A stretch of DNA of 64,000 bases from Phycisphaeraceae bacterium (GTDB lineage: Bacteria; Planctomycetota; Phycisphaerae; Phycisphaerales; UBA1924): positions 1-64,000 of the forward strand of contig JACKHE010000005.1 of assembly GCA_020639135.1 (NCBI GenBank), read 5' to 3'. The translations under genes were made by a program, and so were the position numbers. The stretch's first letter is position 1; each line of letters opens with the position of its first letter. A model generated the notes under the pieces. The model was not told the origin of the DNA and did not search any database. It saw only the letters and a program-made list of their open reading frames with translations. Shown one piece after another: positions 10,947 to 21,702 of the stretch.

Positions 10947-12245
10947 ATGCGGGGGATCCGACGGGACCTGCCGGCGCGTATCGCGGCGGTGGCAGCGCCG
11001 ATGTATCTGTTCAATGCCTTCGCTTTCGGCGGGTTCAGCTTCGATTCGATCTCGGTCCCGATCCTGTCCGCGAAGTTCCGCGCGGACTTCGCCGAGCTGA
11101 CCGCCGAGCGGATGATCGGCTCGACCAACGTCAACATGGCGATGCTGGTCGATCCCCGCGACGGGGGTCTCGGGATGCTCGACATCACCGACGAGCTGTT
11201 CGGCCCCGGCGCCGGGCCCGCGACGATCGCGCTGGGGCTGACCAAGACCGGCGTCTTCGAGGCGGACATCGACGACTCGTTCTTTCCCGCGCTCGCCACA
11301 GGGAACGTGGGGCTGTGGGCGCTGTTCACGGACACCGACGACGGAAGATTCGGGATCGACTACCTCTCATTGCTCATCGAGACGGAGGTGGACACGATCG
11401 AGGTCTTCTTCCAGGGCATGGGCAACGACGGGTTCAAAATCACACCCAATCCGCCGGCGGACGGCGCGGACCTGAGCGCCCCGTTCCAATCGCTGCGTCC
11501 CTTCGGCGCGACGGGGACCGGCTTCGACGAGACGATCTCCAGCAAGGCGATCCATGTCCTGCCGAGCCCCGGCGCCGGCGCGCTGCTGGCGATGGGCGGG
11601 CTCGCGCTGACAAGACGCCGGCGGTCGCGGCGTGTCAGGGCGCATGCTGTGATCGCTGCTTCGCTCGCCTGCGCCGCCACGGCCGCGCAAGCAACCCAGA
11701 CGATTCCGCTCGACACCGACCAGATGGTCCGCCAGTCCGGCTCGGTCGTCTACGGCATGGTCGAGCGGGTGGAGACCGCCTGGAACGCGGACCACAACCA
11801 GATCTGGACGACGGCGCAGGTCCGCGTCGTCGAGTACTGGAAGGGATGGTCGCCGGACGACCTGATCGAGGTCAGCTACCTCGGGGGAACGGTGGGCGAT
11901 CTGACCTACATCGTGGTCGATCAGCCCCGGCTCGAGGTCAACGAGGAGGTGGTGCTTTACCTCCAGGAATCCAGGATCGCGCCGCTGCCCTTCACGGGGA
12001 TGTCGCAGGGCAAGCTCACCGTCGAGATCAATCCCCTCAACGGCGAGCGCGTCGTCCGTGAAACCGGCAGACCCCTGACGGTGCAACGTACGGACTCACT
12101 GCAGGCCGCACAGCGGCACCGCGTCGCGCAGGAGCCCGCGAGAAGGGAGCTCGAGCGTGTCTCGGGCGTCACGGTTGTCGATCTCGACGCGCTGCACATC
12201 GGCCCGGACGGCAACGGCGCTCCAGCGGCAGGGGGTGACCAGTGA
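10947..12245 (+). CDS. PEP-CTERM-like protein fused in frame to a second secreted protein
   Basis: 432 residues from an ATG six bases after GGAGGG. Residues 1-205 form an unrecognised beta-rich exported domain. Residues 206-226 are a PEP-CTERM-like tail: PSPGAG, then a short hydrophobic helix, then RRRR, which normally ends a protein sorted by an exosortase-type system. Here the frame continues into a new signal-peptide-like stretch (residues 235-250) and a second domain (about 250-390). A GTG at 11649 with an AGGG eight bases upstream could start that second protein alone. Its stop overlaps the next gene by four bases (GTGA). It may be a real fusion, two proteins with an internal start, or a sequencing artefact that removed a stop. 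Function unknown. Confidence 0.75.
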   Translation: MRGIRRDLPARIAAVAAPMYLFNAFAFGGFSFDSISVPILSAKFRADFAELTAERMIGSTNVNMAMLVDPRDGGLGMLDITDELFGPGAGPATIALGLTKTGVFEADIDDSFFPALATGNVGLWALFTDTDDGRFGIDYLSLLIETEVDTIEVFFQGMGNDGFKITPNPPADGADLSAPFQSLRPFGATGTGFDETISSKAIHVLPSPGAGALLAMGGLALTRRRRSRRVRAHAVIAASLACAATAAQATQTIPLDTDQMVRQSGSVVYGMVERVETAWNADHNQIWTTAQVRVVEYWKGWSPDDLIEVSYLGGTVGDLTYIVVDQPRLEVNEEVVLYLQESRIAPLPFTGMSQGKLTVEINPLNGERVVRETGRPLTVQRTDSLQAAQRHRVAQEPARRELERVSGVTVVDLDALHIGPDGNGAPAAGGDQ

Positions 12246-15200
12246 CCCGCTTCCGGATCATCACGAGAGCCTCGGTCTCGCTCGCGACGCTCGCCGCGCT
12301 CTGGGCGGCGGGCCCAGCGTCGGCGTTCCGGACGTGGAACCTCCCGTTCATCACAGAGGCGCTTCCATCCGCCGCGCTCAACTCACCGTTGCACTGGGAC
12401 CTCCGAGAGTTCCCCGGCTGCCAGGTCCCGTACGCCATGTCCAACGCCGGGATGGCCGGCATCGACTTCAACGGCGACGGCAATGTCAACGCGAATGACG
12501 TCACCGCGGCGTCCAACGCGATCAACGCCGCGCTCACATCGTGGGCTAACGTGACGCCCGCGCTGATCGCGCCGACCCGGACGCCCGCCGCGCAGGTGGC
12601 CAACATCCCGGGGCTCATCGACGGGTTCAACACGATCGGGTTCGGGACGACCATGGGGTTCGGTAGCGGCAATACCGATGATGTCGCGGACCCGGCGCCG
12701 GTCGGCCAGAACGTTGGCGCCGCGAACACGCCGGTGATCTTCGCGGGCGCCGACGGCATCCTGCAGAGCGGTGGCGCCAACCTGGGCGGCGACGACATGA
12801 TGGGCATGGTCGGCGGTCACCCGGTGGTTCATTGCGGCGTCAACGGCGTGATCAACACGACGCCGATGGGCGACGACCGATGGGCGATCGGGATCAACGT
12901 CGGGGCGAACCGGAGGATCATCGCGCCGGGGACCAACGGCACGATCGAGACCACCCCACTCGGCGACGACACGATCGCGGGCGGGTTCCTGAACTCCGGC
13001 GCCAACGGGATCGTTGAGACCACCCCGAACAACAGGAATCTCACCAACACAAGCACGTTCGGTGTCACCGGGATGCTGGTGAACAACACGACCGGCACGA
13101 TCATCGAATCCGACATCGTGCTCAACACCGCAACAATGCTCCGCGATGAGACCGGCGTGATGCGCCCGGTCCCGTGGCGGACCAACGGCCAGCGATTCAA
13201 CAACCCATTCAACGCGACGAACGCCGCCGGAACAGCGGGGATCGGGTTCACGAAGGACGTCCAGTCAACAGCCACGCACGAGCTGGGGCACTCGATCGGC
13301 ATCTCACACCCGGAGGAGAATCAACTTGTCGCCGTCGGGCAGGGCCCGTGGGGGCAGCCGTGCATCAGCGGCGCCGCGGGCGGGATGCTCAGCGCCGCGA
13401 CAGTCGGCGCCCTGATGGGCGATGACGAGATCAACGGCGCGGGGACCATGGTGTACACCGGCGCCGACGGTCTCTGCCAGACCACCGCAGGCGGCGGCGA
13501 CAACCAGGTCATCGCGGTCGGGAGCGGGGCGGCCGGGCTTTTCTGGGCCGTCCTCCCGGCCAGCGACAACAACCTGACGACGCCCCGTGTGCCCGACGAC
13601 ACCTCGTGCGCGGACAACCAGGGCAACCCGTTCAACGCGATCTGCGTGGGCCCCAACGGCATCGCCAACAGCGGCAAGGCCATCGGCGCCATCGCGACGA
13701 TGAACACCAACCCCAACTGCTTCACCGGCAACGCGGCGCAGGAGCGGTCGCTGGCCCAGGACGATGCGGACGCCTGCAACTTCCTCTACTCCTGGGACCT
13801 CGGCGATGCGCCGGACCCGTTCATGAACGGCGGGCCCTTCAATCGCTACCAGACCCTGGTGCAGTCCACGACCAGCGGCCGCATGCTCAACGGCGTGCAG
13901 CTCCGCGCGACAACGGCGCTTGGTCCGGTGCATCTCCGCGGCGCCCGGGGCGGCGGCGGCGACGACATCGTCGTCGGGACCGGCGCCGGGGCCATGATCC
14001 GCGACGGCGGCAACGGCATCGTCGAGACGACCCCCGCCGGCGACGACGCCTGGATCAACGCGAATGTCCCCGCGGCGCAGCGCGCCTGCGGCGGCATCGT
14101 CACGGCCAACGCCAACCTCATCTCCGCGGGGACCAACAACGTCCTGAACTCGACACCCAACAACTGCGTCAACTTCCTCTACGAGTGGCTGGGCGCCAAC
14201 GTCGACGGCAACGCCAACGAGCACTCACCGCTCGCGCCGGACAACTTCGACGACGGCATGACCTTCGTGCAGGTCAACCCGACGCCCATCTCGGGGCACG
14301 GCAACGGTTACAAGCTCAACCGGGGCGGCGCCTACGCCGTCACGATCACGATCTCGACCTCCGGGCTTGCCGGCAGGTACGTCGGCGGCGCCCCCAGCCA
14401 GGAGCTTTACTTCAACGGCTACTACGACTTCGACGGCGACCGGCAGTTCCTGCTCGCCAACGACCGGGTCATGAACTGGTGGGGCTCCAACATCGCGACC
14501 ACCGGCGCTAGCGCCAACCTCACCGGACCAGCAACCTTCCAGGCCGGGCCCAACAACACGATCGTCCTCAACTACACGCTGAATGTCCCGGCGAACGCCG
14601 GCGGTGGCTCCAACGTCATCTACGCCAGGATGCGGCTCGATTACGGCGAGGACGAGGGACGGGTGAACAACATCAGCATGAACAATGGCGCCGCGACCGG
14701 CGTGGCGCAGTACGGCGAGGTCGAGGACTACGCCATCATGCTCTGCGATCCTCCGGATCAGCTGCACGTCGGGTGCCTCCCCGGGTATCAGTTCCCGAGC
14801 ATCCCGAGCGGCCAAGCGGGGACGTTGCAGGTCTGGGCCGAGCGCAACTTCGAGGGCCTCGAGGGTCAGCTCGTCACGATCACACAGATCGGGGGCGCCG
14901 GCGCCTTCCAGTGGCCCGATGGGTCCACCTCCGCGACCAACCCGTCCATGACCTTCACCACGAACGGGGACGGCAGGGCGCAGGTCCAGATCTTCGACAC
15001 CAACAACAACCCCGGCGATGTGTTCGTTGAGTTCGCGGTCGTCGGGACGACCCTCAAGGCCTACTGCCAGTTCGACATCGGGTTCTTCGGTGGCGTGCGC
15101 TCGTCCGACCTCAACGGCGACGGCGTCGTGGACACGGCGGACCTGGGCATCCTCCTCGGGCAGTTCGGCTCGGTGGACCCGTCGTCGATCGCCGACATCA

Positions 15201-15262
15201 ACAACGACGGCATCGTGGACACGGCCGACCTCGGCGTGCTGCTCGAGCTGTTCATCAACTAG
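12242..15262 (+). CDS. Secreted matrixin-like metalloprotease with NG/TTP/GDD repeats, GEVEDY and dockerin domains
   Basis: 1006 residues from a GTG overlapping the preceding stop. An N-terminal signal peptide (cleavage near residue 29) is followed by an EF-hand-like DFNGDGNVN at D75. The zinc motif HELGHSIGISH at H346-H356 is a full metzincin HExxHxxGxxH. A likely Met-turn is M487, followed by the matrixin-typical ...SLAQDDADACNFLY. Many copies of a short motif of the form NG(I/V)..TTP.GDD flank the active site, and a repeat-bearing insert of about 130 residues separates the zinc site from the Met-turn. A GEVEDY module lies at G825 and two dockerin-type calcium loops at D956 and D985. Probably an extracellular protease; the repeats are unexplained. 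Confidence 0.8.
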   Translation: MTRFRIITRASVSLATLAALWAAGPASAFRTWNLPFITEALPSAALNSPLHWDLREFPGCQVPYAMSNAGMAGIDFNGDGNVNANDVTAASNAINAALTSWANVTPALIAPTRTPAAQVANIPGLIDGFNTIGFGTTMGFGSGNTDDVADPAPVGQNVGAANTPVIFAGADGILQSGGANLGGDDMMGMVGGHPVVHCGVNGVINTTPMGDDRWAIGINVGANRRIIAPGTNGTIETTPLGDDTIAGGFLNSGANGIVETTPNNRNLTNTSTFGVTGMLVNNTTGTIIESDIVLNTATMLRDETGVMRPVPWRTNGQRFNNPFNATNAAGTAGIGFTKDVQSTATHELGHSIGISHPEENQLVAVGQGPWGQPCISGAAGGMLSAATVGALMGDDEINGAGTMVYTGADGLCQTTAGGGDNQVIAVGSGAAGLFWAVLPASDNNLTTPRVPDDTSCADNQGNPFNAICVGPNGIANSGKAIGAIATMNTNPNCFTGNAAQERSLAQDDADACNFLYSWDLGDAPDPFMNGGPFNRYQTLVQSTTSGRMLNGVQLRATTALGPVHLRGARGGGGDDIVVGTGAGAMIRDGGNGIVETTPAGDDAWINANVPAAQRACGGIVTANANLISAGTNNVLNSTPNNCVNFLYEWLGANVDGNANEHSPLAPDNFDDGMTFVQVNPTPISGHGNGYKLNRGGAYAVTITISTSGLAGRYVGGAPSQELYFNGYYDFDGDRQFLLANDRVMNWWGSNIATTGASANLTGPATFQAGPNNTIVLNYTLNVPANAGGGSNVIYARMRLDYGEDEGRVNNISMNNGAATGVAQYGEVEDYAIMLCDPPDQLHVGCLPGYQFPSIPSGQAGTLQVWAERNFEGLEGQLVTITQIGGAGAFQWPDGSTSATNPSMTFTTNGDGRAQVQIFDTNNNPGDVFVEFAVVGTTLKAYCQFDIGFFGGVRSSDLNGDGVVDTADLGILLGQFGSVDPSSIADINNDGIVDTADLGVLLELFIN

Positions 15263-15528
15263 AGGAGTCGCGCCAACCCCTCGCTGGAGCATCGGCTCGT
15301 CTGCTCGTAAACGTTTGATGCGGGAGGATTTCGAGCGCCGATCCGGCATCGCCGCCGGTCGATTTGGCCTGTGGCTTTTTCCATGCCCCCAGATGCAGGC
15401 GAGGTCGCGGTCCGGACGTGATCCAGCGTGCCGACGCGGTTCGGGGCGACCGCGCGAGTACAATCGGCCTTCCGTTTCCGCGCTCATGCAGGGACGTTTG
15501 ATCGCACACCGACCATCGGCGCCGAGCC

Positions 15529-17262
15529 TTGCCACGACAGACCATCTTCCTGCCCAAGACTTTGACGTGTCTGCGCGGCTACACGAAGGCGCACCTGTCG
15601 CGTGATCTGCTCGCCGGGGTGACGCTGGGGTTCGTGGCGCTGCCGCTGTCGATGGCGTTCGGCATCGCCTCGATCCCGGAGAACGTCGCGGGCGGCGCCG
15701 CGCTCTCCCCGCCGACGGTCGGTCTGTGGACGGCGATCATCGCGGGTTTCCTGATCTCGGCGCTGGGCGGGACGCGCGTCAACATCGGGGGCCCCACCGG
15801 CGCCTTCGTCGGCATCGTGTACCTCATCGCGGCGCAGCACGGCTTCGACGGGCTGCTGCTGGCGACAATGATGGCCGGCGTGATCCTCGTCATCATGGGC
15901 CTGGCGCGCCTCGGGGGGCTGATCAAGTACATCCCGTACCCCGTCACCACGGGCTTCACCAGCGGGATCGCCGTGATCATCGCGACCGGGCAGGTCCGCG
16001 ATCTTCTGGGATTGCAGACCGGGGCGCTCCCGCCCGGATTCGTGCAGCAGATCCGCACGTACGCCGAGCACCTGGGCACGATCAACGCGGCGTCCGTCGG
16101 CGTCGGGCTCGGGTCCGTCGCGCTGATCCTCGCCTTCCGCCGATGGGTCACGAGCCGCATCCCTGGCCCCATCGTCGCGATCCTCGCGGCGTCGATCATC
16201 GCTCGGCTCCTTGATCTGCCGGTCGAGACGATCGGCGACCGTTTCGGCGCCATCAGCGCCGGCGCGCCGAGGCTGAGCCTCTCGTTCATCGACCTGTCGC
16301 GGGCGCCGGAGCTTGTCGGCCCCGCGACGACGATCGCGATCCTGGCGGCGATCGAGTCGCTGCTGTGCGCCGTGGTGACCGACGGCATGCTCGGGACGCG
16401 GCACCGCTCCAACACCGAGCTCATCGCGCAGGGCGCGGCCAACATCGCCGGGCCCGTCTTCGGCGCGATCCCCGCGACGGCGGCAATCGCGCGATCGGCG
16501 ACGAACGTGCAGGCCGGGGGGCGCACGCCGATCTCGGGCATGGTCCATGCGCTGACCCTGCTGGTGATCCTGGTCGCGCTGGGGCCGCTGGCCTCGGCGA
16601 TCCCGCTCGCTTCGCTCGCCGGCGTGCTCATGGTCGTCGCGTACAACATGGCCGACCTGCGCAGCTTCCGATGGCTGCTCACCGCGCCGCGCAGCGACGC
16701 CGCGGTGATGCTCACCACCTTCGGCCTGACGGTGCTGATCGATCTGTCGGTCGCGGTGCAGGTCGGGATGGTGCTCGCGGCGATCCTGTTCATGAAGCGC
16801 ATGGCCGACCTAACCAGCGTCGCGACGATCGCGGACGGATCCGCCGACGATCCTTCCGACGCCGTGCTCGCGCCGCTCGGCCGATCCGGGGGCGCCGGGC
16901 TCCCCGACGGGGTGCAGGTCTATGCGATCGACGGCCCGTTCTTCTTCGGCGCCGCGTACAAGATGCGCGACGCGCTGGACCGGATCTCCAGGCCGCCGGA
17001 GTTCCTGCTTCTGGACCTGACGCGGGTCGGCGCGATCGACGCGACGGGCCTGCACGCGCTGGACGAGCTGCGCCGCGCGACGGTCGCCGACCGGACCAGC
17101 CTCCTGCTCATCGGCGTGCACGCGCAGCCCTTCACGGCGATGTCGAAGTCCGGGATGACCGACCGCTTCGGGGCCGACGCGTTCTTCGGGACCGTGGAGG
17201 AGGCGCTGCTCGCGGTCGAGGACAGGCGCCGGGCCGGGGCGACGGACGCCGTTCCGGGCTGA
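15529..17262 (+). CDS. SulP/SLC26-family anion transporter with STAS domain
   Basis: 577 residues from a TTG at 15529, starting just before the first conserved SulP segment (LLAGVTLGFVALPLSMAFGIAS). The transmembrane core of about 12 helices contains the GGTRVNIGGPTGAFVGIV signature and TGFTSGIAVIIATGQV. A cytoplasmic STAS domain occupies about 455-560 (LLLDLTRVGAIDATGLHAL). SulP proteins carry sulfate, bicarbonate or other anions; the substrate cannot be read from sequence, and no carbonic anhydrase or sulfate-assimilation gene is next to it. No operon partner is apparent. Confidence 0.88.
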   Translation: MPRQTIFLPKTLTCLRGYTKAHLSRDLLAGVTLGFVALPLSMAFGIASIPENVAGGAALSPPTVGLWTAIIAGFLISALGGTRVNIGGPTGAFVGIVYLIAAQHGFDGLLLATMMAGVILVIMGLARLGGLIKYIPYPVTTGFTSGIAVIIATGQVRDLLGLQTGALPPGFVQQIRTYAEHLGTINAASVGVGLGSVALILAFRRWVTSRIPGPIVAILAASIIARLLDLPVETIGDRFGAISAGAPRLSLSFIDLSRAPELVGPATTIAILAAIESLLCAVVTDGMLGTRHRSNTELIAQGAANIAGPVFGAIPATAAIARSATNVQAGGRTPISGMVHALTLLVILVALGPLASAIPLASLAGVLMVVAYNMADLRSFRWLLTAPRSDAAVMLTTFGLTVLIDLSVAVQVGMVLAAILFMKRMADLTSVATIADGSADDPSDAVLAPLGRSGGAGLPDGVQVYAIDGPFFFGAAYKMRDALDRISRPPEFLLLDLTRVGAIDATGLHALDELRRATVADRTSLLLIGVHAQPFTAMSKSGMTDRFGADAFFGTVEEALLAVEDRRRAGATDAVPG

Positions 17263-17451
17263 AAACGCCCCATTGGACTTGCCCGGGCTTGCTCCCTACG
17301 GTTGGCCCACTCCGCGGGTCGCACGGAAAAGGCGCCACGCGGAGGGAGACCGGTGTTTTTGCAAGGGCGCCCCCGGCGTCCGGAGACATGGCGGTTTCAA
17401 ATGGGCGGTGTTCCATCGCCCGAGCACACCGGTATCGAGAACAACTCAGCA

Positions 17452-18882
<1,431 letters not shown>

Positions 18883-19020
18883 ACCGGACCGGCGTCGTGC
18901 TCGTCCCAGTCGCAATCGAGCGCCAATGAAAACACCGGCTCGGGGATGATTCCCCGCATCGCTGTTGTTGCGCTATCATTTGCGCGACCCGATCAACCTG
19001 CGAGAAGGAGATCATCAACC

Positions 19021-20841
19021 ATGGCCTTGATCCACCGCACCGCTCTTGTCTTCGCCGGCGCCGCCGCGATCTGCGCTTCCCCGCTGCTCGCCCAGAACGA
19101 TCAACCCCGGCCCCAGACGATCGTCGCGTTCGAGAGCTCGACGATCCCCGAGATCCTTGCGCACCCCAAGGACGCCGCGCTCCGCGATGCGCTGCTGATG
19201 CTCCCGGCGAGGCTGCGCGAGCTGCCGCGGGAGATCCCCGACCTCCAGCAGGCGCCCCCCGGGATCTTCGACCTGGTTGACCTCGCGTTCCAGGGGCCGG
19301 TGCGGATCTCGATCGTCAGCCACGGCGCCGATCCGAACACCGGGATGCCGCGGATCAGCGGTGAGATCGCGTTCTGTGCTCGCGACAAGGGGAGCGCCGA
19401 CGCGGCGCAGCGCGCGCTCACCGGGCTGGTCGCCGATGTCCGGGAGCTTGAGCGCCAGCCCGACGGTTCGCTGGCGATGCAGACGCCCGCAGGTGAGATC
19501 GGCATCGGCGTCCGGCAGGGCGACCGGGGCCGGTGGTGGCTCGGCGCTCGCCTCGGTGATCAGGACGCTGTCGCGGATTCCTACGCGGCGCTCCCCCCGG
19601 CGCCCGGGGGCACGCGGCTCATGAGCGGCGCGCTCAATCTCGAGAGCTTCATCACACCCATGAAGATGATGGGCGCGATGATGGCCGGCGGGAACCCGGA
19701 GGCCGCGGCGGGGATGGCGATGATCGACAACCTCGGCGTCCTCGACACGCTCAGCAGCCCGATGGACGCCGTGTGCTGGAGCGACGACGCCGGCTCGCAC
19801 ACGCGCGCCGTCGTGCACGGCGCCCGCGGGTCGATGCAGAGAATGGGCGCCGGCGAGGGGCTCACGCAGGCGCAGGTCAACGCGATCCCGGCCGATGCGA
19901 TGGCCGCGTCGATCGGGCGGATGGACCTGGGTGCGCTCTTCGGGATGCTCGACCAGTTCAAGTCGATGAGCCCCGAGGCGCAGGAAGCGCTGTCGATGTT
20001 CACCGAGCAGACCGGGGTGGACCTGGAGAACGACATCCTCCGCTCGCTCAGCGGGGTCTTCGCGTTCTATTCCTCCGATTCGACGGGCGGCTCGGGGCTG
20101 ATGTCTTGGGTCATGCTCTCCGGCGTCTCCGATCACGACGCCATGCTCGGCGCTCTGACGAAGCTCACGAACCTCGCAAACAGCGGGATGCAGGACAAGT
20201 TCGATGAAGACGGCACGGGCCGGTATCTCCGCATCGCGCACCTGCGCGAGGGCGGGATCGACTACCTGTCGTTCCAGACGCCTGGGCTGCCCGTTCCCTT
20301 CTCGCCGACCATCGCCATGGCCGGCGACTGGCTCGTAGTCGGGGTGTCGAGGCAGTCCGTCACCGCGGCGGCGCGGCAGGCGGCCGGCAAGGGCGACGGC
20401 GGGCTGCTCACCAGCAAGGCGTTCCGGCAGCAGTGGCCCGGCTCCATCGAAGGCGCGATCAAGATCCAGTACCTCGACACGCCCCGAGCGATCCGCAAGG
20501 GGTACGGGTTGGCGACGCTCCTCGGGGCCATGCTCGAGAACGCCGTCCGCTCGCCCCTCGGGGCCGATCGCGAGCCCGGCATGGTCATCCCGTCCTACAA
20601 CGACCTCGTCCGCGGCGCGCGTGCGGCGGTGCAGGTCGTGCGTTTCGAGGGCGACGACCTCGTCATGACGACGAACGCAGACGGCTCGACGATCGTCAAT
20701 CTCACCGGCATCGGCGGCGCCATCCTCGAGCCCATCGTGCTCGCGACGATCCCCGCGGGGATCCTGGTCCCGGCGATCGACCGTGCCCGGGAACGCGCCC
20801 GAGAGATCATCGAAGAACAGGAGCACGCGCCGGGGTTCTGA
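19021..20841 (+). CDS. Large secreted protein of unknown function
   Basis: 606 residues from an ATG preceded by AGAAGGAG. The N-terminus is a clean signal peptide (basic start, hydrophobic core, cleavage after ASPLLAQ near residue 23). The mature protein alternates alpha and beta segments, has few cysteines and one Met/Ala/Gly-rich helix around 215-235. I do not recognise a domain with confidence; the overall look is similar to DUF3352-type exported proteins of planctomycetes, but this is only an impression. It stands alone between the helicase gene and a convergent Cys-repeat gene. Confidence 0.75.
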   Translation: MALIHRTALVFAGAAAICASPLLAQNDQPRPQTIVAFESSTIPEILAHPKDAALRDALLMLPARLRELPREIPDLQQAPPGIFDLVDLAFQGPVRISIVSHGADPNTGMPRISGEIAFCARDKGSADAAQRALTGLVADVRELERQPDGSLAMQTPAGEIGIGVRQGDRGRWWLGARLGDQDAVADSYAALPPAPGGTRLMSGALNLESFITPMKMMGAMMAGGNPEAAAGMAMIDNLGVLDTLSSPMDAVCWSDDAGSHTRAVVHGARGSMQRMGAGEGLTQAQVNAIPADAMAASIGRMDLGALFGMLDQFKSMSPEAQEALSMFTEQTGVDLENDILRSLSGVFAFYSSDSTGGSGLMSWVMLSGVSDHDAMLGALTKLTNLANSGMQDKFDEDGTGRYLRIAHLREGGIDYLSFQTPGLPVPFSPTIAMAGDWLVVGVSRQSVTAAARQAAGKGDGGLLTSKAFRQQWPGSIEGAIKIQYLDTPRAIRKGYGLATLLGAMLENAVRSPLGADREPGMVIPSYNDLVRGARAAVQVVRFEGDDLVMTTNADGSTIVNLTGIGGAILEPIVLATIPAGILVPAIDRARERAREIIEEQEHAPGF

Positions 20842-20887
20842 CCGGCGCGCGCTCCACGGTTTGATCAGCCGGGTTGTCGTTCGGCGC

Positions 20888-21571
20888 TCAGTGCATCGCG
20901 CCGCCCTGCGCGGCCCAGGCCGCGTCGAGCTTGGCGATGGCCGCGGTCGGGTCCTTCTTGATGCCCCGCTTGCAGCGGTTGCAGCAGAGCTTGAAGAGCC
21001 GGTTGCCCATGACGGCGTAAACGATCTCGCCCTGCTTGAGGCCCTCGCCGGAGACGGGGCAGGTGTCGAGCGGGTAGTTGTCCTTCTGCTGCGCGATGAC
21101 CGCGTCGTCGATCTTCTTGAAGTACTTCTCGGGGTCCGCCTGGAGGTCCTTCAGGCATCCCTTGCAGCACAGGCGAACGAGCCGGTTGTTCACCACGACG
21201 TCCACCTGCTTCTGCGAGGGGTCGTCGGCGCAGACCGGGAGCAGCTCCTCGTCCGAGACCACGCACGTTGTCAGCGGGTAGTAGGGGAGCTGCGAGGCGA
21301 TGATCTGCTGGTCGATCTTCTCGAGGTACGCCTGCTCATCCTTCTCGAACTTCGGCACGCACATGGCGCAGCAGAAGCGGACCTCGCGCCCGTCGTACAC
21401 CTTGACGACCGCGTCGCCCATGCCGCCGAGCTCCTCGCCAGAGACGGGGCAGGTGGTCAGGGTGTAGGGGTCGCCGACGCGCTGCCCCTCGTCGGCGCTG
21501 AGCGCGGGGGCGGCAAACGGGGCAAGGGCGATCGCGGAGAGCAGGATCGCGGCGAATCGGGTGCGTTTCAT
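20888..21571 (-). CDS. Exported protein with three Cys-rich (TCPVSGEEL/CCxxC) repeats
   Basis: 227 residues from ATG 21571, preceded by AAAGGA. A signal peptide ends near residue 26. The mature protein is three copies of one module: a TC(P/V)VS.E.L segment (C41, C103, C171), a strand ending in R, then CCxxC (C67/C68/C71, C135/C136/C139, C196/C197/C200), then a helix with a D-P or KD. The cysteine spacing suggests one metal or thiol centre per repeat, similar in style to TRASH or heavy-metal-binding domains. The extracytoplasmic location suggests metal binding or delivery. The gene converges with the one at 19021. Function not established. Confidence 0.8.
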   Translation of the reverse strand: MKRTRFAAILLSAIALAPFAAPALSADEGQRVGDPYTLTTCPVSGEELGGMGDAVVKVYDGREVRFCCAMCVPKFEKDEQAYLEKIDQQIIASQLPYYPLTTCVVSDEELLPVCADDPSQKQVDVVVNNRLVRLCCKGCLKDLQADPEKYFKKIDDAVIAQQKDNYPLDTCPVSGEGLKQGEIVYAVMGNRLFKLCCNRCKRGIKKDPTAAIAKLDAAWAAQGGAMH

Positions 21572-21702
21572 CGGCGGTGTTCCTTTCGGAGGGGGGGGTC
21601 GTGTGCGAGATCGCTCCCCCACGGGGCAATCATACCTCCCGCGGTTCCCCCGGGATGCCGGGGGTTCCGGCCGGCGCCGGGTGACCCGGTAAGATCAGGC
21701 TC

